Below are positions 62,304 through 64,000 of a stretch of DNA of 64,000 nt, piece after piece. Numbering within the stretch: the stretch's first letter is position 1; the number at the start of each line of letters is the position of its first letter. Below the pieces are notes generated by a model that had not been told where the DNA came from, searched no databases, and saw nothing but the letters and a program-made list of their open reading frames with translations. The position numbers and the translations under genes are program-made. Source of the stretch: Coniochaeta sp. PMI_546 (taxonomy: Eukaryota; Ascomycota; Sordariomycetes; Coniochaetales; Coniochaetaceae); NCBI GenBank assembly GCA_021432605.1, contig MU271147.1, positions 496,001-560,000 of the forward strand, read 5' to 3'.

Positions 62304-64000
62304 AGTCGCCATCTCAGCCTTGTTAGTCTCGACATTGCCGACAGGTTGCGCGTCCCTGCGCCAATCAGCAAGTTCCAGCCGACGTGGAACCCGTACACAG
62401 GCACGCCCTTGTTCGAGGAAGAGGGCTTCGAATTCTACGATCAGAGCTTTCAAGAGCCGACTGAACAAATCCTGCAGGTTGAAAACATCGTGGACAAGAA
62501 AGAAGACGACAATCGGGACTGCCCGTATGCGGATCAGAATGCTATAAGGCCAGTGGCTTCGGACGATCGAGTATCAGACGATATTGAGAGCGAGAGGGTT
62601 GTGTTAGCCCCAGCTACCACAAAGACCTCAGAACGGACCGAATCGCGAGCACAATTGCACCGCACACAAGCAGAAGGACACGAGCGTGGGCCAAACAAAG
62701 AACTGCTGTCTGAAGAAGCAAGTATGGCCACCTACGCTCAGCAGCATCAGCAGCAGCTGCGACAGCCACAGCAGCTGCAACAACAGCAATTCAACCCTGG
62801 CAGCTTCTCAAATACTCAGCCTGCACCTCACAGCTACCAAGGCCAGCATAATCAATCCCAAGCAAGTCACCCAGGCTGGCAGGCTCCGGTGCAGACGCCG
62901 AATCAGGCTTGGGAGCAGAGTCAGCTGTACGACTATCAACCAGGCCAAGGGCAAGCGCGACAACCCCCGCAACAATTTCCTGCACAACAGTACCAGTATG
63001 CGCAACATCCGCAACAACAGTCTGATGATAGCTCGCCAAATCGGCAGTCCTCTTTTGTTGGTCTCCCCCCTATAAGGCGTACTTCTACCCTCTTGAGCTC
63101 TGTTGTGAAAGCGGGCGAGGACGACAACGATTCCACTAGCATCGCAACCTCACAACACTCAGGAGCGCAAGCCGGAAGCAGTGGCCAGGTAATGACCCAA
63201 CCACCTCAAGTCGCCAGCCCGACGACGCAGACGCCACGTCAGTGGCCAGGAACTCCTCAGCAATATCAGATCGCTGGCGGATATCGTCCGAGTCAGCCAG
63301 GTTCATTGCCGGCAAACCAACAACCCTACAATAATGCTGCCTCTCAAGGCATGCAGCAAGGGCAGGGCTCGTCACAACCACAGCAGAACTTCCAGCAAGG
63401 CTCACCTGCGCTGCACACTCGCGCCTTCTCTGGTCCAGTTCATCCTCAGGGCATTGCCATGGCGAACGGCGATCCTCACTTCATGGCACAAGGACAAGGC
63501 CAGACTTCTGCTCCTCAGTTCATCCCGCAAGTGATGAGACAGAATGCCGGTTCTGTATCCCCTAACGCTGGAGGGCATATTCGACTTCCTCCTCAGGGCG
63601 CCTGGAAACTCGAGGAGTCCCATCTGCAACAGCCGCTCCTGTCAGCGAGCCGAAATCGGTCACCGAGTAATGCCACAACTCCGCAAGACCAGCCCTTCTA
63701 CGGGTTTGACAAGGAGACTGGCCTTCCAGCATCGGCTCCTACTCTTTCACAACAACCACAGCAATCTCCTCAAGCTTCTCAGGCCGGACAACAGCCCCCT
63801 TTCGATCACTCTGGCCAACCCCAGCCGGGACAGGTGCCGCGAAGCGATACTGCAGACACCGCGGACACTACTGACACCGCTGACCTCCCCCCTCCTGGTC
63901 CGATCCAGGCGCCAGACGACAAGCAGGCCAAGCGAAACTCTGGTCTCTTTTCCAACATTCGCGGGCGATTCTCCAGGGAAGGTCCAGAAGATCGTCGCGA
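61367..64000 (+). CDS. Long Gln/Pro/Ser-rich disordered protein, 3' end beyond window
   Basis: A continuous open frame runs from the acceptor TACATAG at 61523 (exon from 61524) to the window end, more than 820 codons without a stop. The first exon is uncertain; the best guess is the ATG at 61367 (MISVNVVEDESGDAIRPRIQ) with a GTAACC donor near 61447. The protein is Gln-, Ser- and Pro-rich. It has a run of eleven Asp (62271-62303) followed by a more ordered part (RVPAPISKFQPTWNPYTGTP, FEEEGFEFYDQSFQEPTEQI), then long Gln tracts, and near the edge KRNSGLFSNIRGRFSREGPE, a basic motif that may be a folded or membrane-binding start. Same orientation as the preceding gene. Function unknown. Confidence 0.7.
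62271..62303 (+). repeat. (GAC)11 encoding eleven Asp
   Basis: Eleven perfect GAC triplets in the coding frame of the last gene. Confidence 0.9.

Overview
The window looks like nuclear DNA of a filamentous ascomycete (Pezizomycotina). The reasons are short introns of about 50-110 nt with GTRNGT donors and CTRAC-type branch sites, a HET-domain gene, a DUF6590 gene, an Ayg1-type hydrolase, a fungal chromate transporter and many lineage-specific small genes. I see no rRNA or tRNA gene, no CRISPR array and no intact transposon. Most genes were rebuilt by hand from splice sites and reading frames. Exon positions are therefore predictions; family names rest on motif recognition.

Layout. 0-4 kb: one large minus-strand, mostly disordered protein with a conserved C-terminal domain. 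6-7.7 kb: two diverged copies of a small cysteine-rich family. 8.4-11.9 kb: a single-exon class-3 lipase of the diacylglycerol-lipase type. 12.7-13.1 kb: a small secreted cysteine-containing protein. 16.7-19.2 kb: a CCDC97-like gene convergent with a DUF6590 gene. 21.3-23.8 kb: a HET-domain protein. 24.2-28.7 kb: a head-to-tail minus-strand run of orphan genes, three of which share a Cys-x2-Cys-x(5-8)-Cys-x-Cys signature before a helical region. 29.3 kb: a truncated kinase-like gene. 31.1 kb: an intracellular GH43. 34.6 kb: GNA1. 35.9-37.7 kb: a CHR-family chromate transporter. 38.6 kb: a histidine phosphatase. 40.3 kb: a 30-residue zinc-ribbon microprotein. 40.8 kb: an APH-like kinase. 42.4-48.3 kb: a compact metabolic block (Ayg1-like hydrolase, SDR, zinc polyol dehydrogenase, aldo-keto reductase). 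48.8 kb: a kinase-like remnant. 50.8-53.3 kb: a predicted nuclease-kinase fusion. 56.3-64 kb: two very long disordered proteins, the second running off the window.

How the genes fit together. The SDR and polyol dehydrogenase diverge from one promoter region, and the dehydrogenase converges on the aldo-keto reductase, which suggests a sugar/polyol redox module. The Ayg1-like enzyme, normally paired with a polyketide synthase in melanin-type pathways, has no synthase in view. The HET gene, the orphan Cys cluster and the scattered intact or decayed kinase-like genes look like accessory, fast-evolving DNA. The housekeeping-type genes (GNA1, CCDC97-like, lipase, long disordered proteins) look like core genome.
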